Origin: Vitreoscilla sp.
GTDB taxonomy: Bacteria; Pseudomonadota; Gammaproteobacteria; Burkholderiales; Burkholderiaceae_C
Length of the DNA stretch: 64,000 nucleotides
NCBI GenBank assembly: GCA_018780145.1
Contig: JADMKA010000045.1
Location: 1-64,000, forward strand
Direction of reading: 5' to 3'
Of this stretch, positions 16,099 to 25,367 are shown in pieces; position 1 is the stretch's first letter; the number at the start of each line of letters is the position of its first letter. The position numbers were made by a program, and so were the translations under genes. The notes beneath the pieces were generated by a model. The model saw only the letters and a list, made by a program, of their open reading frames with translations. It was not told where the DNA came from and did no database searches.

Positions 16099-19000
16099 TT
16101 TTCCCAGCGACTTCAGGCCCTCGATCACCGGGGCGAGTCGCCGGGAGACATCCAACAGCAGCGCGTCGAGCCTGGTTTCCTCGGCGGGTTGCTGGCAGGC
16201 CTCTTCGAGCGCCGTCGCCGCCTGCTGGATCGGCGCCATGCCCAGCGAACCGGCTTCGCTCTTGAGGTCATGTGCCATTCGCGTCGCAGCGGCCATGTCG
16301 CCGGCCGCGCGGGCAGAGTTGAAGCGCTCGGGGAAGTCGCCCTCGCGGTCGCGGAACATGCGCAGCAGGCGGTTGTACAGCCTGCGATCGCCCTCCAGGC
16401 CATCGAGCCCGGCCTGGAGATCGAGGCCGGGCAGCACGCCAGGCAGTTCGGCGTTCGTGGCAGTTGGCGCTCCGGTGGTGTGGCGCGCGTCGGGGCGGAC
16501 CCAGCGGCTGAGCGTGGCGAACATCTCTTCGACCTTGATCGGCTTGGCAATGTGGTCGTCCATGCCTGCCGCCAGCACCTTGTCGCGGTCCCCCACCATC
16601 GCATTGGCGGTCATCGCGATGACCGGCAGGGTTTTCCACTGCGGGTGCTGGCGGAGCCGCCGGGTGGCGGTGTAGCCGTCCATGACCGGCATCTGGCAGT
16701 CCATCAGCACGCAATCGAAGCGCTGGCGCGCGATCAGTTCCAGCGCCTCCTGACCGTCGCACGCGACGCTGACGACGACACCGGCGTCGCTCAGCAGGTC
16801 GACCGCAAGTTCCTGGTTGATGGCGTTGTCCTCCACCAGCAGGACATGCGCGCCGCGCAGACTGGCCCGATGGCTGTCCAGCGCCTCTTCGCGCAGCGCC
16901 GCGCGCGTCGGGCTGCTCAATGACAGGCCCAGTGCCGCGTTGCATGCATCCAGCATGGTGGAGGGCGTGATGGGCTTGGCCAGCAAGGCCCCCACCGCCA
17001 ATTGCTGCTGGTCGAGGCGCTGCAGCACCTCGTCGCGGCTGAAGGCCGTCAGCATCAGCACTGCGGGCGTGGCGTGGCGCGCGCCCGTGCGCTGGGCCAA
17101 CCGGCGTGCGCACTCCAGGCCGTCCATCACCGGCATCTGCCAGTCGAGCAGCAGCAGGTCATAGGGGTCGTCGCCTTCATCGGCGAGCGCCACCTGGCGC
17201 AGTGCGTCCAGGCCATCCACAGCGGCATCCGGACGCAGGCTCAGCGCCGTGGCCATGGACACCAGAACTTCGCGGGCGCAGGCGTTGTCGTCCACGATCA
17301 GCACCCGGGCTCCATGCAGTCCGTCGCGCAGCGGCGTGAGCGCTAGGGCCACTGTCTCAGCCTGCAGTCCCAGGCGCAGGCTGAACTGGAAGCTGCTTCC
17401 ACGTCCGGGCGCACTGACGACCTCGATCTCGCCGCCCATCAGGTGCACCAGGTGCCTGCAGATTGTCAGGCCCAGGCCCGTGCCTCCGTAGCGGCGGCTG
17501 GTGGAGGCATCCGCCTGCGCAAACGGCTGGAACAGCCGGTGCAGCTGCTCGTCGCTCATGCCGACGCCGGTGTCACGCACGACGAACCGCAACTGCACCG
17601 ACGTGCTGTCATGGTCCATCACCTCGATGGAGACCACCACCTCGCCCTGCTCGGTGAACTTGACCGCGTTGTTGCCCAGGTTGAGCAGCACCTGGCTCAG
17701 GCGAGAGGGATCGCCGACCAAGGCTGTCGGCAGGTGGGGCGGCTCGACGAACAGCAGCTCCAGGCCCTTTTCCTGCGCCTTCATGCCGACCATGTTGCCC
17801 AGGTTGTCCATCACGTCGCCGAGATTGAACGGGATGAGCTCCAGATCGAGCTTGCCAGCCTCGATCTTCGAGAAGTCGAGGATGTCGTTGATGATGCCCA
17901 GCAGCGATTTGGCCGAGGCATGCACCTTCTGGATGTAGTTGCTCTGCCGCGGATCGAGACCGCTTTGCAGCGCCAGGTGCGACATGCCGAGAATCGCGTT
18001 CATCGGCGTGCGGATCTCATGGCTCATGTTGGCCAGGAACTCGCTCTTGGCCCGGGTGGCGGCCTCGGCGGCGCGCTGCGCCCGCTTGAGATCGGTGATG
18101 TCCAGCGAAATGCCGCCGACCGCGTAGGTCTTGCCGCTGGCATCCTGCAACGGGAAGACGTGCGTCTGGAAGGTGCGGACATCGCCGTCTGGGCCGGGCC
18201 TCTCATGCTCCGCACGCAGGCCTTGGCCTTCAGCAGCCACTTGCCTGTCCTCGGCCGCCACGCGTGCGGCGGTGGCACTGTCGATCAGATCGTCATCGCG
18301 CTTTCCGACCAGCGACTCCCCTTCATGGCCGACGACACGGGCGAGGCGCGCGTTGTGGCGCACATAGCGTCCTTCCAGATCCTTCACATAGACGGCGGCC
18401 GGCACGTTTTCGATGATCGCCTGCAACGCGTTGCGGCTGCGTTCGAGTTCGGTCGTACGCATGTGCACGCGCCGCTCGAGATCGATGTTGAGCGTTCGAA
18501 CCTCCTCCTCGGCGCGCTTGCGGGCCGTGAGGTCCGAGACCACCGCCACGCCCCCGTGCACCTGGCCCGCCTCGTCGACGAGGGGGCGCGCGGTCACGTT
18601 GAGCCAGCGGCCTTCCTTGAGCGCCGTGTTGGCAACGAACACCTCCACGTCGTCGCACGACTCGCCGCGAACGGCCCGGGCCAGCGGCAACTCCGCAGCG
18701 GGATAGGGCGTGGCCTGATCGGGAAGGTAAAGCCCGTAGCGCTGGCTGCGCTCGCCCACCTGCCCCGACGTGAAGTCGATGCCGATGAGGCGCTCGGCCG
18801 CCGGGTTGACGAGCACGAGCTTGCCTTGCGCGTCGGCAACAAACACGCCTTCGCCCATGCTGTCCAGGATGGACCGCTGGATACGGAGTTGGCTTTGCAG
18901 CTCGGCATGGCCTGCTGCGAGCCGCTGGAGCGCGCGACGCTGGCGAACCAGGAGAGCAGCGGCACTGGCCAGCAGTGCCAAGGTGACTGTCAACCCGGCC

Positions 19001-19296
19001 CAGAGCCAGCGTTGTGGCTGCTCTGACTCGGCGCGGGTGGTGGATTGGGCCAAGGGCGCAACGGCGCTGGCGGACCCCACTGGTAGGCTTGCCCCGGTGG
19101 CCTGGCCCAGCGCGCCACCCAAGGCGGTACCCGACAGGAACAGGCCGAGTGCGATCAAGCACGGGGCCCAGCAAAGTCCCGAAATCCGGCGAGGCAACCA
19201 GGCCCATTCCGGCGAACACTGGGTGCCCTTCAGGTTGCCCCCAAGGCCCGGCCGATTGCATGCCTTCGCACAATCAAGCGACGGTGAATCGTCCAT
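16090..19296 (-). CDS. Hybrid sensor histidine kinase with two receivers and HPt
   Basis: A large kinase of about 1068 residues. Order: two N-terminal membrane helices (around ISGLCWAPCLIALGLFLSG and WLWAGLTVTLALLASAAALL), PAS (ILDSMGEGVFVADAQGKLVL), a second PAS (AIIENVPAAVYVKDLEGRYV), HisKA (FLANMSHEIRTPMN), ATPase (GTGLGLTICRHLV), receiver 1 (LIVDDNA, LLLLDWQMPVMDG), receiver 2 (LLVEDNAINQEL, LMDCQMPVMDG) and a C-terminal HPt (AHDLKSEAGSLG). Receiver 2 closely resembles the receiver of the kinase at 11775-14228, so its HPt may serve both. ATG 19296 is preferred to TTG 19326. Confidence 0.9.
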   Translation of the reverse strand: MDDSPSLDCAKACNRPGLGGNLKGTQCSPEWAWLPRRISGLCWAPCLIALGLFLSGTALGGALGQATGASLPVGSASAVAPLAQSTTRAESEQPQRWLWAGLTVTLALLASAAALLVRQRRALQRLAAGHAELQSQLRIQRSILDSMGEGVFVADAQGKLVLVNPAAERLIGIDFTSGQVGERSQRYGLYLPDQATPYPAAELPLARAVRGESCDDVEVFVANTALKEGRWLNVTARPLVDEAGQVHGGVAVVSDLTARKRAEEEVRTLNIDLERRVHMRTTELERSRNALQAIIENVPAAVYVKDLEGRYVRHNARLARVVGHEGESLVGKRDDDLIDSATAARVAAEDRQVAAEGQGLRAEHERPGPDGDVRTFQTHVFPLQDASGKTYAVGGISLDITDLKRAQRAAEAATRAKSEFLANMSHEIRTPMNAILGMSHLALQSGLDPRQSNYIQKVHASAKSLLGIINDILDFSKIEAGKLDLELIPFNLGDVMDNLGNMVGMKAQEKGLELLFVEPPHLPTALVGDPSRLSQVLLNLGNNAVKFTEQGEVVVSIEVMDHDSTSVQLRFVVRDTGVGMSDEQLHRLFQPFAQADASTSRRYGGTGLGLTICRHLVHLMGGEIEVVSAPGRGSSFQFSLRLGLQAETVALALTPLRDGLHGARVLIVDDNACAREVLVSMATALSLRPDAAVDGLDALRQVALADEGDDPYDLLLLDWQMPVMDGLECARRLAQRTGARHATPAVLMLTAFSRDEVLQRLDQQQLAVGALLAKPITPSTMLDACNAALGLSLSSPTRAALREEALDSHRASLRGAHVLLVEDNAINQELAVDLLSDAGVVVSVACDGQEALELIARQRFDCVLMDCQMPVMDGYTATRRLRQHPQWKTLPVIAMTANAMVGDRDKVLAAGMDDHIAKPIKVEEMFATLSRWVRPDARHTTGAPTATNAELPGVLPGLDLQAGLDGLEGDRRLYNRLLRMFRDREGDFPERFNSARAAGDMAAATRMAHDLKSEAGSLGMAPIQQAATALEEACQQPAEETRLDALLLDVSRRLAPVIEGLKSLGKLS

Positions 19297-19371
19297 TCCA
19301 AAGTGCCCCGGGTGCTCCCGTGCCAACCGAAGCCAGACGGTAGCAGAGTGTGGGGCGATTGCAAATCAGCC

Positions 19372-19398
19372 GACCGGCGCGACACGCCCGCGCCGGTC
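19372..19398 (-). terminator. Perfect 10-bp hairpin at the end of mxaL
   Basis: GACCGGCGCG and CGCGCCGGTC form a perfect 10-base stem with a 7-base loop. One arm begins inside the mxaL stop codon, and the hairpin lies in the 100-base gap before the next minus-strand gene. Only a weak T-rich stretch follows on the minus strand (GATTTGC), so it may stabilise the mRNA 3' end rather than act as a classical intrinsic terminator. Confidence 0.55.
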
Positions 19399-20437
19399 AT
19401 GTGCCCAGGCGCTCGCGCAGCGAGGTTCGCCAGTGCTGCAGATGGCGGGCCAGCAGCAGCGCCAAGGCGAGCACGGCGAAGGCCGGGCGCAGATCCGCCC
19501 TCGCCTGGACAGCACGGGCAAGATCGAGCGGCGTCATGGCCGCAGCCAGGGCGTCGGCCACGCCGGGCCCTTCAGTGGCCTGCATGCGGTGGTAGCCCAA
19601 GCCCAGTTCCCCCGCCAGCTGGCGCAGGTAACCCTCGCGCAGCGACGACAGGTGTTCGCTGCCCGGCGAGGTGCCGGGCAGCGGTGACACGGGGGCATCC
19701 TTGTCGACGACCATCGTTTCCCCCGCCACGCTGCCGCCCCGGCCCTGGCTGAACGGGTCGCTTTGCAACACGTCGTCGGCACGCCAGAAACCGAGCGGCC
19801 GGCCCAAGGGGTCGGTCTTCGGAATGGGGGCCGGCGACAGGCCACCCACACCCACGATCAAGCCCGTCGCGTCGCCGGGCTTGTCGTCGAACGGCGGGCG
19901 GCGCCGCGGGTTCAAGGGCGGCGCCTCGTGCCCGTCGGTGACAAAGACGAGGGAGGGCTTCTGCGGCAGTTGCTTGACGATGCCGATGCCGCTGTGCAGC
20001 CCCTTGGCCACCTCGCTGTTGCCGCTCCAGGCCATTTGCCCGTCGATGCGGGCCAGCGTGGATTGCAACTCGCCGAGATGGGCACACACCTCGACAGGCG
20101 CCAGCAGCAGGAATGAGCGGTACTCGGTGAACACCCCCCACCCGACCTTCGAGCCGCAGGGCAGCTTGAGCAGGGTGTGGCGCAGCATGTGCTTCGCGAA
20201 TGCCAGGCGGGACACGGGCCGGCCCGCGAGTTCCTGGTCGGTGACGTTCATGCTCTGTGTCACATCGAGCACGACGACGTGCTCGAACAGGGGCTGCTCC
20301 ATCTGCAGGCCCGGCTCCAGGAAGTTTGCCGCGAGCACCAGTGCAGCGCTGCCCAGCAACCATCGGTCACGGTCGCGCCGGACGCTGGCCCATGCGCCGG
20401 CCAACCCACGGCTCCAGGCCCGGCTGAACGCATTCAT
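19397..20437 (-). CDS. mxaL: MxaL-like von Willebrand factor A protein
   Basis: A 346-residue membrane-anchored VWA protein. The MIDAS-like motif is VLDVTQSMNVTD; other domain elements are SLVFVTDGHEAP and an N-terminal membrane helix (LLGSAALVLAANFLEPG); a C-terminal helix is LRPAFAVLALALLLA. MxaL acts with MxaA, C, K and R/S in maturation of methanol dehydrogenase, where calcium insertion was the role found for MxaFI. The ATG overlaps the mxaK stop by ATGA. It is the last gene of mxaRSACKL. The name rests on gene order plus domain. Confidence 0.82.
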   Translation of the reverse strand: MNAFSRAWSRGLAGAWASVRRDRDRWLLGSAALVLAANFLEPGLQMEQPLFEHVVVLDVTQSMNVTDQELAGRPVSRLAFAKHMLRHTLLKLPCGSKVGWGVFTEYRSFLLLAPVEVCAHLGELQSTLARIDGQMAWSGNSEVAKGLHSGIGIVKQLPQKPSLVFVTDGHEAPPLNPRRRPPFDDKPGDATGLIVGVGGLSPAPIPKTDPLGRPLGFWRADDVLQSDPFSQGRGGSVAGETMVVDKDAPVSPLPGTSPGSEHLSSLREGYLRQLAGELGLGYHRMQATEGPGVADALAAAMTPLDLARAVQARADLRPAFAVLALALLLARHLQHWRTSLRERLGT

Positions 20438-20979
20438 GGCAAGCCCGGCGAGAACCCGCGCATGGTGGTCGCCGCGCGCTCTGCCTTGCGCGGTTCCTGG
20501 GCAAGATCGGCGTCGGCCTCTTCGGGATCCGGCAGCAGGCGCTGGGCGCGCTCGAGGTTGTAGCGCGCGTCCCAGTGGCCTGGGTCGTTGCGCAGCACGT
20601 CGCGGTAGAGCTCTTTCGCCAGCTCGACCAGCGCAATCGCCTGGCCGGGCTCGGGTCCGGCGCGGGCCCGCATGGCCTCGCGCAGCAGCAGATTGGCGCT
20701 GTTGTAGCGCGCCGCCTGCCTGAGGCGCTGATCGCCCTGCAGCGCCTGGTAGTGCTTCAAGGCCGCGTCGATGGCGCCGCTGGCCGCCAGCGCCTGGGCG
20801 TATGCGAACTGCAGCTCGGGCACGGCGTCGACGGCCGGTGTCTGCAATGGGCCCGACGCAATCAGCGCATTCAGCCGGTGCAGGCGCCAGGCCCTGGCCG
20901 CGTCGATGCCCGCGACGAGCACCAGCACCGCCAGGGCGGCGAAGACGACCCGCGTACGCCGGGGAGTCGCTAGGCCCAT
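20434..20979 (-). CDS. mxaK: MxaK-like protein
   Basis: A 181-residue protein with an N-terminal membrane anchor (VVFAALAVLVLVAGIDAARA) and a TPR-like helical body (AYAQALAASGAIDAALKHYQ, RYNSANLLLREAM, WDARYNLERAQRLLP). This matches MxaK, an accessory factor for methanol dehydrogenase assembly. The start ATG lies 10 bases inside the 3' end of mxaC. The same frame is open much further upstream, but that extension is arginine-rich antisense-like sequence. Its position between mxaC and mxaL supports the name. Confidence 0.8.
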   Translation of the reverse strand: MGLATPRRTRVVFAALAVLVLVAGIDAARAWRLHRLNALIASGPLQTPAVDAVPELQFAYAQALAASGAIDAALKHYQALQGDQRLRQAARYNSANLLLREAMRARAGPEPGQAIALVELAKELYRDVLRNDPGHWDARYNLERAQRLLPDPEEADADLAQEPRKAERAATTMRGFSPGLP

Positions 20980-22016
20980 CGCTTGATCTCCAGCGCATGG
21001 GCCGCGAGCAGCAGCAGCACGCACGACAGCGCCACGCCATAGGCCCATGGCGACAGATCGCGCCGCGGCACGATGTCCTGGTAGACGATGGGCAGGTTTT
21101 CGAGGCGGTCCAGATCGTCGATCGCCTTCTGCAGCGCCGCCGGGTTCTCGGCTTCGTAGGCGCGGTAGGGCACGCCGAGCGATCCGAAGTAGCGGTGCAG
21201 GGCGTACTCGGGCACGACGTCGACGTTGGCCGGCGCCTCGCCCCTCTCCAGCATGAGGCCGGGGCTGTTGAGAGAGCGAAGGTAGATCCAGTAGATCGCG
21301 GCCCGGTGCTTGCGCACGAGGCGCTGGATCTGCTCGCGCGCGTCGGGGTCGATCTGGTCGCCGCCGTCGGACACCAGCAACACGATGCGCGACCCGGTAT
21401 AGGGCCGGTCCTCGAAGTACGACAAGCCCGCCAGCAACGCCAACGCGATGTCGGTTTCGGACAGGCCGCGCCCGATGTTGCCCGCGGTGATGGCCGCCTG
21501 GATCACGTCCTGCTTCTGCGTGAAATCCAGCACCCGCATCGGCACCGTGCTGAAGACGACCATGCCGAACCGATCGTCCGGTCGCTTGGCCGCGAACTCG
21601 GACAACAGCTTTCGGGCCGCCTGGCCTTTCGGGTCGCGCTCGCGGGCGTTGGCGAGCCGCGAGTAGTAGTCCAGCGCTTCGGGGCCCGTGCTCTTGAGGG
21701 GCGCGGGGCCCGTGGTACTGCCGCCTGCAAACCCCTGGTCCATGCTGCGGCTGCGGTCCACCACCAGCACGATCTCGGCGCCCTGGCCCACCCGCTCGAT
21801 CACGTACTCGGGCCGGTACGGGCCACCGAGCCCGAGAACGATGGCAACCAGCGCCAGCATTGCCGCCAGGCGCAAGACCCAATGCAGCACGATCGACGCG
21901 CGGTCGCGCGGCACGAACGCCACGAAGGCATTGCGAAGCGGATGCTCGGCGCCGGGCAGCCAGGCCAGCAGCGCGAGTGGCAGCAGCCACAAGACCCAGA
22001 TGTTGGCAAAGCTCAC
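20970..22016 (-). CDS. mxaC: MxaC-like von Willebrand factor A protein
   Basis: A 348-residue inner-membrane VWA protein. It has two N-terminal helices (WVLWLLPLALLAWLPG and LRLAAMLALVAIVLGLGG), the metal site VLVVDRSRSMDQG, IVLLVSDGGDQID, and a C-terminal helix (YGVALSCVLLLLAAHALE). This is the BatA/MxaC layout, with a role in metal insertion or folding of the quinoprotein alongside a MoxR ATPase. It overlaps mxaA by 4 bases. Unlike MxaL, its DxSxS-type motif reads DRSRS, which is intact. Confidence 0.85.
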   Translation of the reverse strand: MSFANIWVLWLLPLALLAWLPGAEHPLRNAFVAFVPRDRASIVLHWVLRLAAMLALVAIVLGLGGPYRPEYVIERVGQGAEIVLVVDRSRSMDQGFAGGSTTGPAPLKSTGPEALDYYSRLANARERDPKGQAARKLLSEFAAKRPDDRFGMVVFSTVPMRVLDFTQKQDVIQAAITAGNIGRGLSETDIALALLAGLSYFEDRPYTGSRIVLLVSDGGDQIDPDAREQIQRLVRKHRAAIYWIYLRSLNSPGLMLERGEAPANVDVVPEYALHRYFGSLGVPYRAYEAENPAALQKAIDDLDRLENLPIVYQDIVPRRDLSPWAYGVALSCVLLLLAAHALEIKRWA

Positions 22017-22930
22017 GCGGCCCCTCGCTCCGCGTCACGGCACTGGCGGCAGAGCCGGAGCAGCCAGGCGTCCTGGTCTGCAGCGGGCGTGCCGGCGCCC
22101 GCAAAGAACTGCTCGTGCGAGCGCTGGAAAAAGAGCAGCAACTCGTCGCGCAGGCCGTTGAACTGAGGGTGGCCGGCCAGGAAGCGGTCCAGGTCCGGCT
22201 CGAACACGACCTGGCCCGCCGTCTGGTTCAGCGCCTCATGCAGCCGCCGATAGGCCGCATGCCGCTGAGCGGCGGGGGCTGGCGCAGGCAAGCCGCGCAG
22301 CGCCAGCCAGGCGAGCCCAAACGGGCGCCGCCGCCGCGCGGCCCAGGGCAGGCCGAGGTACACGTGGGCCAGGTAGCCGAGCAGCAGCAGCATGGCCGCA
22401 CCATAGGCCAGCAGCCGCAGCCGAGCGGCCGAGGTGTCGATCGACGGCACTGGCGCATCGGGCCGCATCTCGCCAAGCCCCTCCCGCAGCCGCGCCTCGA
22501 CCGGCGCCAGCGGCCCGACTGTCAGCGGCCAGGCGTCGATGCGCAGTTCCTCGTCGCGCGGCCATCCTTTCAGGCGCAGCAAGACGGGCGGCAGCTCCAG
22601 GGTGCGCACCTCAGGCGGAGACAGGAAGACCTGATACTCCAGCGTCAATTCGTGGCGCCGTCCATCGGCCTGCCAGAAGTCGCTCTTCGAGACGCGTCGC
22701 AACTCGATGGCCTGGCCGCGCCGGGCGCCTTGCGGGAGCGACGTGGCGTCCAGCTCCAGCCCCGTCGGTACCTGGACGGTGACGACCCGCGACACCACAT
22801 CCCCGACCGAGTAGCCGAAGGCGCGCGGCTCCTGCGCCGTGGCGGTGGCCACGGTGGCCGCGCCGGCCACACCGCCACACAGCGCCAGGGCCGCGGCCAG
22901 CGATTGCCCGCAGGCGACGGTCCGGCTCAT
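22013..22930 (-). CDS. mxaA: MxaA-like protein
   Basis: A 305-residue exported or anchored protein. It has a signal peptide at about 1-30 (LAAALALCGGVAGAATV), a beta-rich periplasmic part, a membrane helix near residue 190 (LLAYGAAMLLLLGYLAHVYL) and a helical cytoplasmic tail. MxaA homologues are needed for active methanol dehydrogenase. The ATG overlaps the mxaS stop (ATGA). An in-frame extension of 78 codons upstream is rejected because it is very arginine/alanine-rich and lies over mxaS. Assignment rests on topology and position. Confidence 0.78.
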   Translation of the reverse strand: MSRTVACGQSLAAALALCGGVAGAATVATATAQEPRAFGYSVGDVVSRVVTVQVPTGLELDATSLPQGARRGQAIELRRVSKSDFWQADGRRHELTLEYQVFLSPPEVRTLELPPVLLRLKGWPRDEELRIDAWPLTVGPLAPVEARLREGLGEMRPDAPVPSIDTSAARLRLLAYGAAMLLLLGYLAHVYLGLPWAARRRRPFGLAWLALRGLPAPAPAAQRHAAYRRLHEALNQTAGQVVFEPDLDRFLAGHPQFNGLRDELLLFFQRSHEQFFAGAGTPAADQDAWLLRLCRQCRDAERGAA

Positions 22931-23772
22931 GAATGGAAGTACCGGGTGACGGCGTCGGCGTCGAACCCGCCTTCGACGAAGAGCGGGCCGAGACGCCGGG
23001 ACCTGAACAGTTGCACCAAGGCCTCGCGCCGCGCCCGCTGCACGGCCAGCCAGCGCTGCCGCAAGGCCGGCCGCCACCAGACGAGCCGGCGCTGTCCCCT
23101 CTCGGGGTCGACCACATGAGCCAGCCCCCGTGCTGGCCCCAGGCCGAACTCCAGCCGATCCCACAGCACCACCGGCACCACCTCGTGCGCTGCCAGGCTG
23201 TCGAGCACCGCCGCCACGAACTCCATCGGCAGATGAAAGTCAGACAGCAGGAAGACCAGCGCGCGCTGGCGGCCCAGGTACCCGTGTGCGTCGAGCAGCC
23301 CCTGCGCCGAAGTGCCCCCGGGCTGCAGGCTGCGCAAGGCGCTCGCGATGCTGCCGCCGACCCCGCGCACCCGGGTCTGCGGCTGCAGGAACTGCTCGCA
23401 CACCCGCGTGTCACAGCCGATGAATCCGAAGCTGTCGGCATTGCGCCAGACCGACCACGCCAGGCTCTCGGCAAAGTCGGCCATCACCTGGAGCTTGGCG
23501 TGGGTGCCCGCGAAGCCCATCGACGCCGACAGATCCGCCACCATCGTGACCGGGATCGACTGGCGCTCGCTGTGAACGCGGACGAGCCAGTTGCCCATCG
23601 GGTCGCGCAGGCTGGCGTGCAGGTCGAGGCGGCGTGGGTCGGGCGCGTCGATCAACGCAGCATGGCCGCGGAATTCGAAGCCGCTGTCGCCGCGCGTGCT
23701 GCGGTGCCGCCCCGGGAAGTGGCCCCGCACGGCCCCGCCGACGCGGTAGTGGATCTCCTTGTGCACGTCCAT
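22927..23772 (-). CDS. mxaS: MxaS-like DUF58 protein
   Basis: A 281-residue DUF58 protein. The VWA-like core is VTMVADLSASMGFAG followed by KLQVMADFAESLAWSVWR and LVFLLSDFHLP. DUF58 proteins work with MoxR ATPases as a chaperone pair, and MxaS is the methanol-oxidation version. ATG 23772 lies 19 bases after mxaR; the frame is open 18 codons further into mxaR but without a better start. The DxSxS motif is intact (DLSAS). Confidence 0.83.
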   Translation of the reverse strand: MDVHKEIHYRVGGAVRGHFPGRHRSTRGDSGFEFRGHAALIDAPDPRRLDLHASLRDPMGNWLVRVHSERQSIPVTMVADLSASMGFAGTHAKLQVMADFAESLAWSVWRNADSFGFIGCDTRVCEQFLQPQTRVRGVGGSIASALRSLQPGGTSAQGLLDAHGYLGRQRALVFLLSDFHLPMEFVAAVLDSLAAHEVVPVVLWDRLEFGLGPARGLAHVVDPERGQRRLVWWRPALRQRWLAVQRARREALVQLFRSRRLGPLFVEGGFDADAVTRYFHS

Positions 23773-23791
23773 GGCGCCTGCTCTGCGCGGC

Positions 23792-24814
23792 TCAGGGCGC
23801 GGCGACGCCGTGCAGGATGCCAGCAATCAGGGGCCCCGAAATCTCGTGGCGTCGCATCTCGTACACCGGCTGGTAGCACAGGCGGTGCGCGATGCTCTCG
23901 ACGAACACCGACTGCACATCTTCCGGGGTTACGTAGCTTCGGTCCTGCAGCCAGGCCGTCACCCGTGCCGCGCGCAGCAGCATGCTCATGCCGCGCGGGC
24001 TGGCGCCGGCCAGCATCAGCTTCGACACATCGAGATCGCTCACGTGCACCCCGAACTCGGCAGGTGCGGCGGTGGCCCGCCACAGCGCCAGCACATAGGC
24101 CTGCAGCGCATCCGAGGCGGCGATGCTGCGCTGCACCATGTCCGACACGGCATTCAGCTCCTGGTGGACAACCATCGCGCCAGCCAGTTCGCCCAGCAGC
24201 CGATCGGTGTCGTGGAACCTCGGGTCGAACATCAGCTGGCGGCGATCGTCCTGCGTGGCCGGCGGGTCGATGGTGACCTCCATCATGAAGCGATCTCGCG
24301 CCGCCGAGGAGATCTCGAAGGTCTCTTCGCGCTCCACACGGTTGCGGTCGGCGAACACCAGCATGTGGGGCAGGCTGTGGTCGCGATTGAACGCCGAGAC
24401 GCTGCGCTCGGCCATCGCCCGCAACAGCAGCGAGTGCACCTGGGGCCGCGCGCGATTGATCTCGTTGAAGAAGAAGATCGCGAGACTCTCGCCGTGCCTG
24501 ATCAGCGGCCCGGGATCGACGGCGGGCCGGCCGTCCCTGCCGATGTGGGTGTAGTACACGAGGTCGTTGGGCATCAGGTCGATCGTGCCCTCGACGCGCG
24601 CAAAGTCGCCGCCCAGCACCCGCGCGAAGGCCCGCAGCAGAGTCGTCTTGCCCACCCCGACGTCGCCCTGCAGCAGCACATGGCCGCGGGCGAACACGGC
24701 CGTGTTGACCATGCGGATCACGCGGGCCTGGCCGATCACCGCCTTGGCCACTTCGGCCTCCAGGCCCAGGGCGCGCTGGCGCCAGTCGGTCAGCAACGCG
24801 TCGTTTCGCTCCAT
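23792..24814 (-). CDS. mxaR: MoxR-family AAA+ ATPase (MxaR)
   Basis: AAA+ ATPase of 340 residues. Walker A is GDVGVGKTT, Walker B FFFNEINRA, with sensor residues near NPxE-type ADRNRVE and a DVSKLMLAGASPRG segment near the C-terminal lid. MoxR proteins remodel metalloenzymes, and this one would help mature the methanol dehydrogenase. ATG 24814 has AAGGA 8 bases upstream and is preferred to an ATG at 24880. It is the first gene of the mxaRSACKL operon and is divergent from xoxF. Moderately long leader and promoter elements must lie in the shared spacer. Confidence 0.9.
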   Translation of the reverse strand: MERNDALLTDWRQRALGLEAEVAKAVIGQARVIRMVNTAVFARGHVLLQGDVGVGKTTLLRAFARVLGGDFARVEGTIDLMPNDLVYYTHIGRDGRPAVDPGPLIRHGESLAIFFFNEINRARPQVHSLLLRAMAERSVSAFNRDHSLPHMLVFADRNRVEREETFEISSAARDRFMMEVTIDPPATQDDRRQLMFDPRFHDTDRLLGELAGAMVVHQELNAVSDMVQRSIAASDALQAYVLALWRATAAPAEFGVHVSDLDVSKLMLAGASPRGMSMLLRAARVTAWLQDRSYVTPEDVQSVFVESIAHRLCYQPVYEMRRHEISGPLIAGILHGVAAP

Positions 24815-25367
24815 GCGGCGTCCTTGGTTGGGGCCGGCGACGGTGCCATCAGACCCCGCCTCGGGTGGGTGTCCGGCCACCCTGACCTAGCAATCGCCGG
24901 GCCGCTGCGCAGGCCGATGTCATGGCCGCCATGGGAGCTCCTGGATTACCCGCAGGTCCGGCGAGACGCCTCGACCTTGGCGATGAAACACTTTGTGCCG
25001 ATGCGGATGCAACGCTTTCGGCGCACCTTGGCAACGGCCTGCCTGTCGCCGCTCGGGCTCACCGTCGGAAGAGGTGTTTTCACTGGTACTTTCCCTATAC
25101 ATGGCGCCCTTCGGCCAGGGCGACCTGGGGCCATTTTTCGAAGCCGCCATCGGGGCGGCCCATGCTGTGAACGACGAGGTGGGCAGGCCGGCGACCTCGC
25201 GATGCCCGGTGAGACCGACGGCGAATCCGCGGGCGGACGGTGGCCCGCCAATCCGGGCGCAGAAATTGCGGAAGGGTGCTCGCCGAGTTCTCGATGCCGC
25301 GCTTGGGGTTCGTTGGTCGGATGACGTTGTGCGGCAGGGCTCCGGTCTATTCAACAAGGAGACAGCA
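24815..25367. promoter_or_regulatory. Divergent mxaR-xoxF regulatory region with leader hairpins
   Basis: This 553-base stretch has no credible gene; the open frame running through it to xoxF lacks a ribosome site and family similarity. It must hold promoters for both operons. The most AT-rich part is 25074-25102, with a TATACA -10-like element at 25096. Between there and xoxF lie three GC hairpins: CGCCCT/AGGGCG (25105-25122), GCCGCC/GGCGGC (25143-25159) and GCGGGC/GCCCGC (25229-25248). The xoxF ribosome site AAGGAGA is at 25356-25362. If the -10 is real, xoxF has a leader of about 260 nucleotides. Confidence 0.5.

Noticed and set aside
24993-25367. N-terminal extension of XoxF by 125 codons
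   Set aside because: The extension has no export signal or family similarity, while ATG 25368 has AAGGAGA and a proper signal peptide.
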